64,000 bases of DNA from Zymoseptoria tritici IPO323 (GCF_000219625.1 NC_018215.1:248001-312000), one strand, 5' to 3'; positions 23,128 to 34,323 are shown, counted from the first letter of the stretch. Numbers and translations: made by a program. Notes: generated by a model from the letters alone, not told the origin.

Positions 23128-24640
23128 GGCCAGCATCCTTAAACCACATCTTGTACGTCTCCGAACCTGTCTTTAGCTAGCTAAGCTTATACGTATTGTA
23201 CTTAAGGGTAGTAAGTTTAAAGAGCGTGTTGTTCTTTGCCATTACATTCCCGGTCTTTACCTTAATTCCGAAGTACCGAAGTAGGTCCCTCGCATAATTG
23301 TAGCATAGGAACGTACACTCCTCCTTTGGCTTCGTACTGTCCGGATATAGCAGCTGCAGGCATCGAAACAGCTAGTTCGGGGTAGCAAGACGTTACGAAA
23401 GCGGAAGCCTCCTTAGGCTATTAATCGTAGCGATAATTTAAGGTAAGGCGTCCTTGTAATCACAGGTCGTGTTCGTAGGTTCCGTAATAGGCATGCCGAG
23501 AGCGATCTGTGTTTTAGTTACTGCCTAACTTACTAAGCGAGCCCTTCCCGTAGTGCGAACAATAGGAGACGCGTAGATACTCCCTCCGAGACTAGGGCTA
23601 GAAATGGATCTGCCGGAGTATAGTGTTTAGGGGCGGCCGGAGCTACTCTCGGAAGGGGTACCGCGTATAGGAAGACTGCCGAGATTAGCTAGCTTTTCCT
23701 TGGTTTTAGACCTCGTACTTATAGCGGGAGGTACTTCGATCTGCTTCTAAGTGTTAGATCTAGACGCAATTTCCTTCTCCTTTCCCTTAGGCTTGTAGGG
23801 CACTATCTACCTACGACTATCTATATGCCGGTTGTACGTGTTGCGCACGATGTTAATCTGCTCCTATATAGGGCGATCGATTCCTCCTAGCTTAGCGACT
23901 GTAAAGAAGTCCTTAGTAGTGTACTTAGTCCCTCTCGGATCCGAATAACCCTGTCCTACGCCCTAACTATACTAACGAATGTATTCTCGTAAAACAAGTA
24001 TAGCTACTGTCGTACCCTTATCGGACTACGTCTTGTACTTCGAAGCTAGCTTTCGAATCTCTTTTGCTATGTTCTCGGATTTGTACACGTATTACCTTAG
24101 TTCCGGGTTTGTATCTATTACGTCCTGTCCCTATTCTTTTGTAAGGGCGTCGTAAATGCCCTTCTTGCGGTTGCGGGTCCTCCTACTATCCGTAGCTGCC
24201 GCTACTAGCCTCGGATAAGCAGCTGCAATACTGTCCTGTCTAGTAATCCTCCCGGTTCCTAAGGTAATAGGGACCCGGTTTATTCGCACGAAGTCCTACA
24301 TGCCTGCTGCAAACTCTGCTGCTTTTTCTAATCCTAATTCTAAGGTATTAACGATATTTGACACTACTCGCTCGCGGTCCGCGTCTAGCATGCTCTTAAG
24401 GAGACTCTCGAGTTTTCCTAGCTTTCTAGTATTCTACGCAGTCGAGAAGGCTATACGCATTTCTTTATTGTTTGTTAAGGGTACGCTCCGGAGGCGAGCT
24501 AGGATGTTATCTATGTCGGTAGTAGTATGCGCAGTTGCGCTCGTTGTTAAGGTATGTTGTGTACGCTCGGTGCGCTCGTATCGTTTCGAAGCTGTTTTTG
24601 CGCTAATGCGCTCGGGTAGTATGTATATTATTTTGCGCTA
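23128..24640 (-). pseudogene. G2 copy A ORF3, C-terminally truncated
   Basis: About 500 collinear codons with scattered stops. Recognisable stretches include DIDNILARLRSVPLTNNKEMR, an Arg/Lys-rich segment (RRTRNRKKGIYDALTKE) and LFRCLQLLYPDSTKPKEECT near the end. The frame breaks at 23128 where the tandem array starts, before the dioxygenase-like block retained in copy B. No known domain is visible in the remaining part. It follows pol on the same strand, as in G1. The start codon is not identified. Confidence 0.55.
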
Positions 24641-24700
24641 ATGCGCTCGGTTAGTATATATGTTGTTTTGCGCTAATGCGCTCGGTTAGTAAGTGTGTCG
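24595..24700. repeat. Three ~35-bp tandem repeats with GCGC-TAAT-GCGC palindrome
   Basis: TTTTGCGCTAATGCGCTCGG occurs three times, 34-36 bp apart, at the 5' side of ORF3 (minus strand). Each unit holds an inverted repeat, GCGC-TAAT-GCGC. Copy B keeps one clear unit (~37725) and degenerate remnants. Confidence 0.8.
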
Positions 24701-24927
24701 AGGGGGGGGCTCGTAGAGGGTGTTTAATCAGGTCGAAGGTCTGCGAGGACGCAGATAAGGTTCGTCTAGGAGGAAAAGGAGTCGTTAGGGGAGGTATAAG
24801 GAGATAGGAAAGAAAGAAGATATAGTAGATGTTGTAGGGAAGTCGGAGGTGTAGAGAAGATTAAGGCTGTTAAGTAGGGCGAGCAGGTAGAAAGCGGGTC
24901 CCTTACTTATTCGTAAATTGTATGCGT
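24641..24927. other. G2 spacer upstream of ORF3
   Basis: Purine-rich spacer conserved with copy B (37800-37978). It contains a G run at ~24703 and no supported frame. A SINE-like element is inserted at its right end. Confidence 0.4.
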
Positions 24928-25843
24928 TTTTGTTTGTTTGTTTGTTTGTTTGTTCCATTTACGTCCTTTTAGAGTCTATGACTATGTAGGACGGCCTTGC
25001 AAGCAAGGTAGTAGATCTATTTACAATCAAATTCTTTCAGTATTCTTTGACCTTAGGGGAAACCCCGTGCCTAAGGCGATGCTAAAGGACTTTAAACAAA
25101 TGCAAGACAAAGGAAATCGAACGAGTGTCGTTGTCTGTTGTCTACAGCCAGGGCTGTGTTGCAGCCCAAGGCTGCAGAATTTTCGCGCCAAGCTTTTGCA
25201 GAATTTTCAGCGGATCCTTCCGCTTCGCACACACGCTACGAATTCGAAATGCAGTGCAAAAGCAGTACAAAATGCCGTACAAAAGCAGTGCAAGAGCAGT
25301 GCAGAATGCCGTACAAAATGCCGTACAAAAGCAGTGCAAAAGCAGTATAAAAGCAGCTGTCCAACTCGCTGCCTTCTCTTATCCTTAATATGCCTTTGTA
25401 GAACTATATGCCGCTTCCAAACGTATACAGCTACGCAGGTTAATCGCAGAGTTGTGGATTCTACCGAGTTCCAGCTCTTTAAAGTGCATATATGCTTCCT
25501 TTCGAGGGCGACGAAGTCTCTAGAGAAGGGATATACGATTTCGATTCGGATTTCGAGGAGGTGCGCGTATAGGGCAGAGTAGACTGCTTCTTTCTTCTTC
25601 TTGTTCGTAGCGTAGAGGGCTATTTGTTCGAATCGTGCTGTTGTTCTGTTGTAGCTCGTGTTTCGAGGCGGATTTTGAGAAGTTTCGAGGCGGATTTCGA
25701 GAAGTTTCGAGGCGGATTTCGAGAAGGATTTCGGGCGGATTCGAGAGGTTTTCGAGGAGGTTTCTTCCAGACTGTCTTAGTTTCCCTTCCAAGGAAGGTA
25801 CTTACGACGGCCACCGCGTGAAGGTGCAGTCTGTTCGGCCGTC
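24928..25843 (-). mobile_element. SINE-like non-autonomous retroelement, full length (916 bp)
   Basis: On the minus strand it starts GACGGCCGAACAGACTGCAC, exactly as the second copy at 53999, and ends in TGGAAC plus an AAAC tail. It is flanked by a perfect 13-bp duplication, AAATTGTATGCGT (24915-24927 and 25844-25856). Copy B of G2 at ~37979 keeps the same site unfilled, proving an insertion. The 3' ~190 nt match the LINE 3' end; the 5' body does not. The body has an ~20-bp array (CGAAATCCGCCT type, 25675-25760) and a block of GCAGT/CCGTACAAAA repeats (25245-25350). Open frames in it are low-complexity and probably not genes. No clear tRNA-type promoter was found. Confidence 0.88.
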
Positions 25844-25856
25844 AAATTGTATGCGT

Positions 25857-26075
25857 ACTTGTGCTCGTAATTGTTAAAAGAGCTCGTAATTGTTAGGAAA
25901 GGCCTGTAATTGTTATGTCGGTAATTGTTGTTCGTAAATTGTGTGCGTAATTGTGCTCGTGATTGTTAGAAGAGCTCGTAATTGTTAGGAAAGGCCTGTA
26001 ATTGTTGTGTCGGTAATTGTTGCGTACGCAGGTGCTCGCATTAGCAGTCTCGTAATTATAGCAGAATGTGCATAA
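25857..26075. repeat. CGTAATTGTT repeat cluster with a ~100-bp tandem duplication
   Basis: About a dozen variants of CGTAATTGTT. A block containing GAGCTCGTAATTGTTAGGAAAGGCCTG appears at ~25879 and ~25975, a tandem duplication of about 99 bp. Copy B (37978-38070) has only one such block. Confidence 0.85.
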
Positions 26076-26248
26076 TTGTCTAGGAAAAGGCAGCCTAGCC
26101 CCTGAATGTCCGAAAGGGCGACTAAGCTTCGTAAATTGTAACTCCCTCCCTTTTAGGGTAGAGAACGTGTGTTTGGTACGCTCTAAACAATAGTAGATTA
26201 GTCGTAGCCAGCAGAGACACCTAGGCAATGTCCTATCCTTCGCAAATG

Positions 26249-26283
26249 TTTACCAGACCCCTTTTTCTAAATAGTCTGGCAAA
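26249..26283. repeat. G2 palindrome 1
   Basis: TTTACCAGAC and GTCTGGCAAA flank a 15-base loop. A member of the dispersed G2 palindrome family; counterpart in copy B at ~38289. Confidence 0.8.
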
Positions 26284-26486
26284 TAATTAGGCCTATCCGG
26301 CAGCACTAGCCTTTAAAAGATGTCCTGTGCTCGTTTGGCTGTGCCGGCAGGCAGGCGTCGAGGACGGAGATAAGGTCGTGCCGGGGGAGTCTTGTTGTAG
26401 GCAAAAAGAGCTCCCTTTAACATAAAGAAATGTGTGCGTGTCTCTTTAGGTAATAATAATGTTTGCCTGGGAGAGCGAGCAGAGCC

Positions 26487-26514
26487 TTTGCCAGACTACC
26501 GGTCTAGAAAACAA
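26487..26514. repeat. G2 palindrome 2
   Basis: TTTGCCAGAC...GTCTAGAAAACAA; imperfect arms with a short loop. Copy B counterpart at ~39730. Confidence 0.7.
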
Positions 26515-26542
26515 CTATAGCGAGCCGAGAGCATACGTTGCT

Positions 26543-26573
26543 ATGTTTGCTAGACCCTTGGTCTAGGAAACAT
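26543..26573. repeat. G2 palindrome 3
   Basis: ATGTTTGCTAGACC then GGTCTAGGAAACAT, almost perfect, lying just beyond the 3' end of pol. Copy B counterpart at ~39782. Confidence 0.85.
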
Positions 26574-26599
26574 TTTAATGCGAATTATAGCCGCACTTA

Positions 26600-28970
26600 G
26601 ATTCTTAGGTACTATAATCGTTCTTCCGGGGATAGCGAGGATTCCCTTACCCCCTACACGATGTTCGGAGGTCCGGGAGCCGGTTCTCTGTACTGTTTAG
26701 CGGTAGGGTCGTCGCCCTAAGGTAATGCCGGCTCTTTATCCTTAATTTTAATACTTGTAAGCCATTTAGGGTTTAAGTCCCCGCGTATTAGCTTTTCGAG
26801 CTTATTAACATGCTCGAGGTAGTTTATAGGGACTACCCGAAGTATGTCCCTAGACTATATGCCTTAGAGCTCTGCCTCGTCTAGTTCTGTAATCTTGTAG
26901 GTACCGGTGTCTAGGCTTATACTTGTTACTCGGTAGGGCCCCTTCTATCGAAAGGACAGCTTCTCGTAGGTAGACTTTCGCTCGCCTCTTTTTAATAGTA
27001 CGAGCTGCCCCTTCTTAAGCGGCTTGTTGTCGACATTATAGTTTATATCCTAGTACTCCTTCTAGGCATCTCGTAGCCTGCGCTGTAGGGCAGTAACTTC
27101 TCTAACATCCTTCTTAGAGCAGAAGATCTGCCTTACTCGAGCGGCTAGCAAGTCTTCGGTCGTACGCACCATCTTCCAGTTAACCGTTTTCCAAGTGTCG
27201 TACCGCAGCTCAACAAGCAGGAAGTGAACACCGTAGAGATGGTGCTTCAGTTTCTTCAATGCCTTTAAAACACCGAGACACTCAAGTTTCCTAGCGTCGA
27301 ACTTTCGCTCGTTCGGCTTCTAGATGCCGCTTTTATACCGAGATGGGTGTCTTGTCTTGTAGTTGTCGACATCTCGTTACATAAGGACTGCTCCGAACCT
27401 ATCCCCGGATGTATTAATAGCAAGGATGATCTGTCCTCCTAAAACGTAGTCTATAGTCTTAAGAGCCGGTGTAGTAACGAGAGCCTTCTTTAATTTCTCT
27501 ATCGATGCGTTATGCTCGGCGGTCTAACACTAGCACACATTAGGCTTTAGTAGATTGTACAGCGGAGCTAACACCTATGCATACTTCTTAATCTAGATGC
27601 GGAAGTATACGACCACGCCTAGGAATACTCGAACCTCCTTAGGGTTGTCTGGAGCAGGCTACTTGGTAATCTTGACGACTCGTGCTTTATTAGGGTAACG
27701 GCTATATATATTATAAACGTACCCGATAATCAGTACCCCTATCGAGAACTATCGCGACTTAAGAGCTGATATAGTAAGTCCGGCTCTCTTAATGTCGGCA
27801 AGGACTACGTTAAGGTTCGTAATATGTTTAGCAACCTAACGTCGGATGCCGGGCTCGGTTTCCTCGTCATCGTACGTAGTGCGTAGACCTTTAACTCTAA
27901 TATCGTCTAGAAAGGGGCGAGCTCGGTAATTTATATACTCCTAAAGGATAGTAGTTATAATCCTTTAGAACTAAGCGACTGAATTCGTTCCGCCTATAGG
28001 AATCCCTGTATGCCTAAACAGCCCGAGCAGTATATAAAAGGAGGTAAGGTCCCGATAGTGTTCGGCTAAGGGTATTTAGTCGTATCTAGAGAAGAGGTCT
28101 ATAAGCAAGGTAGTAGTGCAGCCTGCAAAGTCTGCAGAAAAGGAGTCTGCGTCCGGTAGCATGTTAGCATCCCTTAGCGTAATACGGTTTACTTCTGTAG
28201 CTAAGTTAATAAGTCGGTACTTCTTCTCCTCCTTCTTTTCCTAGACACTCTCCCCTTCCGGCATAGGGTCCTTAGCTTTTAGTAGCTTTAGGTTGTCTAG
28301 CTTCTTTTATACGATAAACTAGGGGTTCCGGTATGCACTATAGGATAGCTCGATTACTCTATTACGGGCTCGCTTACTAACTATCTGTATTACTACCTTC
28401 TTAAGGGCTACGGGGATAGGGAAGTTCTTATACTGCCAGGCCTTGTACGGAATCGTGCGGATCTCTACTAGTAGGGAAACATCCTCGTTAAGGCGACCGA
28501 TATATAAGAAATCCTAAGTAAGAGACTTCTCTCGTCGGAAGAGATAGGCATAAAAAAGCTCGAGTTCTTTCGGCTTTAGTTCGATCGTAGTCTTAAAGCT
28601 GTTTATGCGTTTAGGAGTAAGTCTCGAACCCTTCTCGATGTCGGAAAACTTAGGGATAAGGTACTTGTTATCCTAAGGGTGCGTGCTCGGTATGAGTTTG
28701 GCCTTATTTTTAAGACATCTCTGCCGCTAGTTGAAAGTACTACTAGGGGGCTTGCTGCTAGTGTCGTAAATACTACTATTAACGGGTCTAATCTTGTCCG
28801 CCTTGCGTTTATATATGGTATACGCATTCGGAGCGGATCCTGCCTCCTATTCCGTCTTTCGCTAGAGGTAATCTAACTAGAGAATATCCGCCTACTTAAT
28901 AATTAGCGACGCTACTCGAGCTTGTAAGGTAGTTTCCTAGACTGTATCCGAGGGATTAATGGTATATTTT
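26600..28970 (-). pseudogene. G2 copy A pol: RT and RNase H, integrase deleted
   Basis: One collinear minus-strand frame with moderate stops. Landmarks: YTIYKRKADKIRP (~28800), YRLINLATEVNRITLRDA (~28210), the RT site RPFLDDIRVKG (~27920-27895), RNase H-like RKLECLGVLKALKKLKHHLYG (~27290), then directly a C-terminal RKSTYEKLSFR.KGPYRV (GPY/F module, ~26950). Copy B has ~1.19 kb between the RNase H and C-terminal blocks (40451-41640), encoding the integrase zinc region and core. Copy A lost it at a short repeat (AGCTCAACAAGCAGG region, ~27209-27223). It lies in a different frame from gag-protease, with a palindrome between them. Copy A could not have integrated with its own integrase. Confidence 0.82.
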
Positions 28971-29030
28971 GTCGAGGTGATGGTCCGGAACTTGTCCTAA
29001 GCCCTTACTTTATCCTAGGTGCTAAGGAAA

Positions 29031-29057
29031 TGTTTGCTAGACCCGGGGTCTAGGAAA
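29031..29057. repeat. G2 palindrome 4, between gag-pro and pol
   Basis: TGTTTGCTAGACC...GGTCTAGGAAA lies at the junction between the gag-protease and pol frames. Copy B counterpart at ~43450. Confidence 0.85.
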
Positions 29058-29059
29058 GG

Positions 29060-32000
29060 TTTCGGATCGACTTCGACTAGCAGTCTCGTTCCGGACGACT
29101 ATAAGTAATCCTCCGGATAGTTAAATAATGCTACCGCGTTACCGGGGTGTCGGTAGCCTACTCGTTTCCCGATTCCTTAGGCTTGGTCGTGTAAAATGCC
29201 TCGGTCGGACCGTACCTGTCTCCGTATCCCTTAACTCTAGTAAAGGTAATCGTTGTTCTATCCGGTGTCGCGATTGTGCACTCGAGGGACCCGTCGTCGT
29301 AGTTTACAGATCTAAGCCGCACCTGTCTAGTCTATAGTCGGCCGAGAAGGAAAGGTGTAGTCCGTACAACAAGAAACGACGAGTAGGTAAGAACTCCTAT
29401 AACCTCGATCGGTACCCGCTCTATAATACCTAGGAAATCCGTATAGCTACTAACCGTATTTATCTATATTAGCCGGCAGGTGCGTATACTAACACCCGCT
29501 CGCTTTACTGTAGACTAGCTTATAATATTCCCTTTAGATCCCTCGTTAATTATAGTACGACGCTCCCTATGTCGTTTTGGACTAATAATGCATTCTATAA
29601 CGGGCGAGGGTATAATAACATAGTCCCGGTCGTTAAAGGACAACCTCGCGTCCTTAGGGTCTTCGTATAGATCCTGCATCAGTCTCGGAGGCATCGTAAT
29701 ATATAGCTCCTTAACTATAGGACCGAGGAAAGCAGGGTTATCGTCTTCTATCTCTTCTACGAACTTATTACGTATATAAAATCTAGAGGGCAGGATGTGC
29801 TTAGCAGTAGCACTGCTAAGTTCAAACTCGACTCGCACCCCGTAAGAACGAAGCGGCTTGTCTATATCGTACTAGTATGCTGCAGTAGTAGCAATGTTGT
29901 CCTCCTTAACGATAATCGACAGCCCGGCTTCCTTAGCAGCTATTGCGAAGTCTTCTTAGTTCCGAGCATAGCGCTTAAGAAGTCCCCTAGCTACTATAGG
30001 CGAGGTAGCAAGAAGCTCCCTAACAGGGATATTAGACGGCTACGCTAGTATCCTGTCGAGCAGCACTTTTTCTATGTTAAGCTGCTCTCGAAGGTAAATG
30101 TCCCTTCTCTGCGCACCCTTTCTAGTCGTAGTAGGCCTCTAGTTCTTCTTTTTCTTTAGCAGCGGGGGGTTAACGAAGCCCTAAGAAGGAGGGGTAGGAT
30201 CTAGATCTATACTTCTAGTAGGGTCCTAGGTCTGGCTATCGTTTGCGGACTGCGGCTGGTTACCGGTGTTAAATGTACTATTACTAGTAAGAGTGCCCTG
30301 TATCGACTGCGAGCCTTCTTCGACTACCTTTATGTACTCTTCCGTATTAGGGATCTTGCGGGCATCGATCTTAATAGACACTGTCTTCTTTAGCTTCGCA
30401 ACACGGCTAGTATTATTGCTCGGCTTAGCGGCTGGCTCCTTTCCCTTAGTCGTGCTCGTTAGCCTAGTCGTAGCGTTCGTAGACAGAGAGTTAGTACGGA
30501 TCTGATTTATATAGGGGGCACGAGGGTCTCGCTTATTAATATACACTAGATCCTTAGGAACTGTACTTCTAGCGACGATATTGCACTAGTTTCTATTTAT
30601 GTTCGTCGTTAGTGCGGGTCCTGCAGGGGGACCTAAGCCTTAGCCTAGGTAACTAGGTTGAACTAGTAACGAGGGTGCAGAATTTAAGGTCGGTGGAACA
30701 GGGCTAGGAACAAGTGCCGGGTTAAGAGGTGTACTCGGTACACGTGTCCGAGGAGCAAAGGCAGCTGCAGGTAGTTTATAAGCTAGCTAGTACTTCTTAG
30801 CATCCTCGAGATTCGCGTCGGTAGGCTAAGTAATAGCCCTTCCCTATGCTTTCTCGATAGCAGGAGCTATTATCCGGAGCTTAGGCTAATCCGGCTAGTT
30901 CCTAAACTGCACCTTTCGCCTGTTAACATTACCTTCTCGTCCGATATACTACTTCTTTTTACTGTCGCGGTATGTCCAGCCCGCACTTAGAAGGTAGTTT
31001 ATGTACTTGCATTTATAAACACTATAACCGGGTTTAAAGCAATAAAAGTATGTATACTTAGAGGCTTCCTAGTAGAAGGGGTTCGAGCTGCTAGACGACT
31101 AATAGGGCACTAGTCTAGGTCTAGCGACATTATACGAGTAGTACTCGGGCGAATTAGGGGTGTTATCGGTATGCAGCGTAGCTATATAAGACTTCGGAAA
31201 GTCTCTAGGTAGATTAATAGCTATACGTGCACTTCTCTTAGCTCTTGCACGCTTAATCTTAGCAATAGTTATCTTAGAAAGCTTTTTAGACAGATCCTCT
31301 ATGTCCGGTAGCTTCTCTTTTAGCACGCGTAACGACCAGACTCTATTGTTCGATATATCTAGCTTCGGATACCTCTTCTTAGTCTGGTTAACAAGCTAGC
31401 TAGTAACCTAGCTCTTGCCCTTGCCGTATAACTCCTAGTAAGCTATGCGGCTTGTGACGTACTTAAGTGTCGCATCGTACAATAGAGGAAGCTAAGTATA
31501 GGAGGCTGGGTTCGAGACGTCTACTTCGAGCTTGTTTATAATTTCCTGTCCTACCTCGGAGGGCAAGCCTTTAAGGAAGAGGTAGTATCGAGCGACTTCG
31601 TTGCACTATTTAAGAGGTATCCTTTTCGAGACCGCTTTAAACGTTATAACGTACTAACGTAGGTTATCCTTCTGTCCGGAGACATCCTAGACTCTTTCCT
31701 TTGCGTATAGCTCTTTGAGGAAAGGGAGGCTGTACTTATACACCTAGCTATCGTAACACCGATAGTATAAAAGAGCCTCTTCCTTAAAAGCTTCGTAGCT
31801 TTCGCCGTCGAAGCCTAAAAGACTCTCGAGCTAAGCTCGAACATCCGGCACCGAGTATCGAGTAGTAAGTCGGATCCTTTCCCTGTTAGGAGTGCGTAAT
31901 CCTTTAAAGTACGAATCGAAGAAGTCGGCTATAGTCTAGAAGAAAGTCGAGGCATCCTTGCCGTCGAAGGATAGAGCACTAGGCTCTCTAGGGAAGGGTA

Positions 32001-32370
32001 CGCGACTACGGTAAGTAGGGGCTCTGTTATTGCGAGTAGCCGCGGTAAGGGCAGTAACAAGATCTGCGATATTTATGTTAGTAGGCTAGGGAGCGGGAAC
32101 TGTACTATAGGTCGCTGCAGCAGTAATCCCTTCGGCTTAAGGGAGAGCCTTATTAGTCGACCCTTTAGTCGAATTAGTCGTAAAGCGAGCTAATAGAATC
32201 CTATTACTATCGCGGAAGGCGCGAGCATCGGAAGGTGCCTAGATAGGGCTATTAGTTCCGGAAGCCTCGCCGGTGCTTAGGGTATTGCGGAGAATCTCCG
32301 AGGGAGTATTAAGATAGCTACGACGGGAGGGTCCGTCCGGGCCGTTATTAAGAGTGTTATTAGAAGACAT
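29060..32370 (-). pseudogene. G2 copy A gag-protease polyprotein
   Basis: A single frame from ATG 32370 (MSSNNTLNNGPDGPS) runs leftward for ~1,100 codons with scattered TAG. Open stretches around 31326-31099, 30546-30226 and 29838-29515 all lie in this frame. The gag part includes PFPREPSALSFDGKDASTFF (~31990) and a knuckle-like YCFKPGYSVYKCKY (~31030). The protease site reads I-I-N-E-G-S at 29547-29536; Asn fits RIP of Asp, giving DEGS as in fungal Gypsy proteases. Mutation is light compared with copy B. The product would form the element's particle and be cut by the protease. Confidence 0.8.
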
Positions 32371-32517
32371 CGTAATAGCAATGTGCAGCTTAGTGTCGCA
32401 AATAGGGAAATAGGAAGTAAGGAGTGCAGATACGTGTTCGGAAGGCGTATAGGAAAAGGTTAGTAAGTCGTCGTTAATACCGGAGCGGCGGGAGTAGGCT
32501 ATTTAAAGCTCTCGAGG

Positions 32518-32546
32518 GTTTGCTAGACTATTAGTCTAGGAAACAT
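32518..32546. repeat. G2 palindrome 5, upstream of gag
   Basis: GTTTGCTAGACTATTAGTCTAGGAAAC, a near-perfect hairpin 150 bp upstream of the gag ATG. Copy B counterpart at ~46950. Confidence 0.85.
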
Positions 32547-32781
32547 TATTACTGCTAGTAGTGCACTACAGCTGATTATGCCGTTTACATATAGTCTAGG
32601 GCTATATTCGATAGTCTCCTTAGTGCGGGCAGGGTGTAATCGTACGTTCCGGGTACATAGGACGGCTAAGTATCCAGAAACTCGAGAATAAGGCGGGATC
32701 GCTTCTCGTGCGGTATAGAAGAGTCCAGGGTAGGGAAATAAGGACTAGGGATGCGTCTAGGGTCCGTCGCTCGGTATTATT

Positions 32782-32820
32782 TGTTTACTAGACCCTCTTC
32801 CTAATTTAGTCTAGGAAACA
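32782..32820. repeat. G2 palindrome 6, leader
   Basis: TGTTTACTAGACC...TTTAGTCTAGGAAACA with a longer loop. Copy B counterpart at ~47268. Confidence 0.82.
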
Positions 32821-33129
32821 TCGCATCCTCGAAAGGTCGCACCTCTTAGACTATTCCAGCTAGCTGGAACCGAGAACTATATATCGCATTCTCGTACTGA
32901 GAACCTAGTGTCGGTAGATCTAGGCAGGGCTTATGTACTCCCTAGTTCTAGTATAGGGTTCGTAGCGATATTATCTGCTATTGCCTCGGAAAGCAACACC
33001 GAGGAGCGGTCGGACAATCGGTGCGATAGGGCGACGTTTCTTAGGGTATTCGCGACGCCTACGCTATAATAGCTAGTTAGTCTCGTTTCTTATAGCTATT
33101 CCATCGAGAGCGCGGGACGGCTTACGTAA

Positions 33130-33800
33130 CCGAGTATTCTCTAATGTCCAGTATGTCTATTATAGCTACTACGGCGGTCGGTGAAGTTTTCTAGGTACTT
33201 AAGGGCTCTTTTTCCACCCTGTTTCTCTTTCTTTTCTTTACGAGCGCCTCGTATAGGGTTTACCGCACGCCTAGCGTACCTACCTCGGCAGGTAGTCGGG
33301 TATAGGAAAAGCTATAGCCGTACGATTTTGGCCCTAGGAGGCTTGTTTTTACCCTATTTTGTATCCGCTAGAGTTGATATTATCTCCGTAGCAATGTCGC
33401 GTTTTAAAGGCGCGTAGCTAAGCTCGGTAGCGTAGTCGTTCGTATCGGTGTAGGAGCGATAATCTCTAATGTCTATTATGTCCATTATAACCTTTACCGC
33501 GACCGGTGCGATATTCTAGGTACTTAAGGGGGCATATTCACTTGCTCTTCCTTTTTTTTTCGGAGCATATAGGGCACTGCGGGCCGCTAAACAAGAGATG
33601 AAATGCGGTCGCCGCTCGTCTCGCTTACCTTTACCGGCAGGTGGTCGGGCATAGGAAAAGCTATAGCAGTACGATTTTAGGCCTAGGAGGCTTCTTTTCA
33701 CCCTAAATCGCGCCTATTATGGTTAATATGCTCTCCGCTATAGCGTTGCGCTTTAAGGGCGTGCATCCGAGTCCGGTAGCGCGGTTGCATGCATTAGTGC
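33130..33800. repeat. Tandem ~330-bp units in G2 leader
   Basis: Two diverged units side by side plus a partial third; the copy number differs between copies A and B (47600-48620 in B). Confidence 0.75.
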
Positions 33801-34323
33801 GAGAGCGCTTTATACCGAGACTCTATGCGATGTTAGTGTCCCTTTTTTATGTACTCTTTTGCTCCCTCGGTTTCTTCCTTCTCCTTCTTAGGCTGTATCG
33901 ACGAGCTGCTCGGCGTGGGGTGTGCAGCTCGGTAGGGTATAGGGAATGTGTCTGTGTGTTCGTGTATTTTGGGGTGTATTCGGTAGTAGATCTAGCAATG
34001 TGCACACAGCGATTTGTGTATTAAGGTACTTTGTATTTTGAACTTGGACTTTAAACTTAGGTACTTAAGCCTACTGCCCTAGCTAAGGGGCAGAGGTATA
34101 TCGTGATCCTTTCTTCGAGGGAGGGTATTCGTCGTATGCGTCGTAAGTATTCGTAAGGCGACCGGCGCTATTGTCGAGGTCGTAGCTACTCCGCACTTCC
34201 GCACCGCTGCCTACCCTTTGTATATCCTCCTTCTCCGCTTTCGCGAAGGAAGGAGTCTTACATCGTCTACCAAAATGTGAGGGGGGAACTTCTAAAGGTT
34301 CCGATCTCCCGCGGATAATAGTA

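Larger units (their letters stand above)
23128..34323 (-). mobile_element. Gypsy-type retrotransposon G2, copy A (lightly RIP-mutated, integrase deleted)
   Basis: In minus-strand order: a leader of about 2 kb (34323-32371), gag-protease (32370-~29060), pol (~28970-26600), a spacer rich in short repeats, and ORF3 (~24640-23128, truncated at the tandem array). Almost the whole length aligns by eye with copy B at 36270-49115, which is far more mutated. Copy A lacks ~1.19 kb of pol that encodes the integrase and holds a SINE-like insertion. No LTRs were found. Copies A and B lie head to tail. Confidence 0.82.
32371..34323 (-). other. G2 copy A 5' leader with palindromes and ~330-bp tandem repeats
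   Basis: No coding frame is supported. Palindromes lie at 32518 and 32782. Between ~33130 and ~33800 a unit of about 330 bp is repeated about twice: CTAGGTACTTAAGGG at 33193 and 33520, TACGATTTTRG..CCTAGGAGGCTT at ~33320 and ~33670. Copy B has at least three units. The far end carries GGGGGGAAC and a GGAAC...GTTCC stem near 34290. This could include an LTR or promoter, but no second copy marks its ends. Confidence 0.55.

Noticed and set aside
24595..24700. CRISPR-like spaced repeats
   Set aside because: Only three units with nearly identical spacers in a eukaryotic retrotransposon; it is a simple tandem repeat.
24938..25582. 214-codon plus-strand frame
   Set aside because: It lies antisense to the SINE-like element and consists largely of its repeat array; no support as a gene.
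25620..25640. Box B-like GTTCGAATC in the SINE-like element
   Set aside because: It is on the strand opposite to the element's sense direction and no box A is placed suitably.
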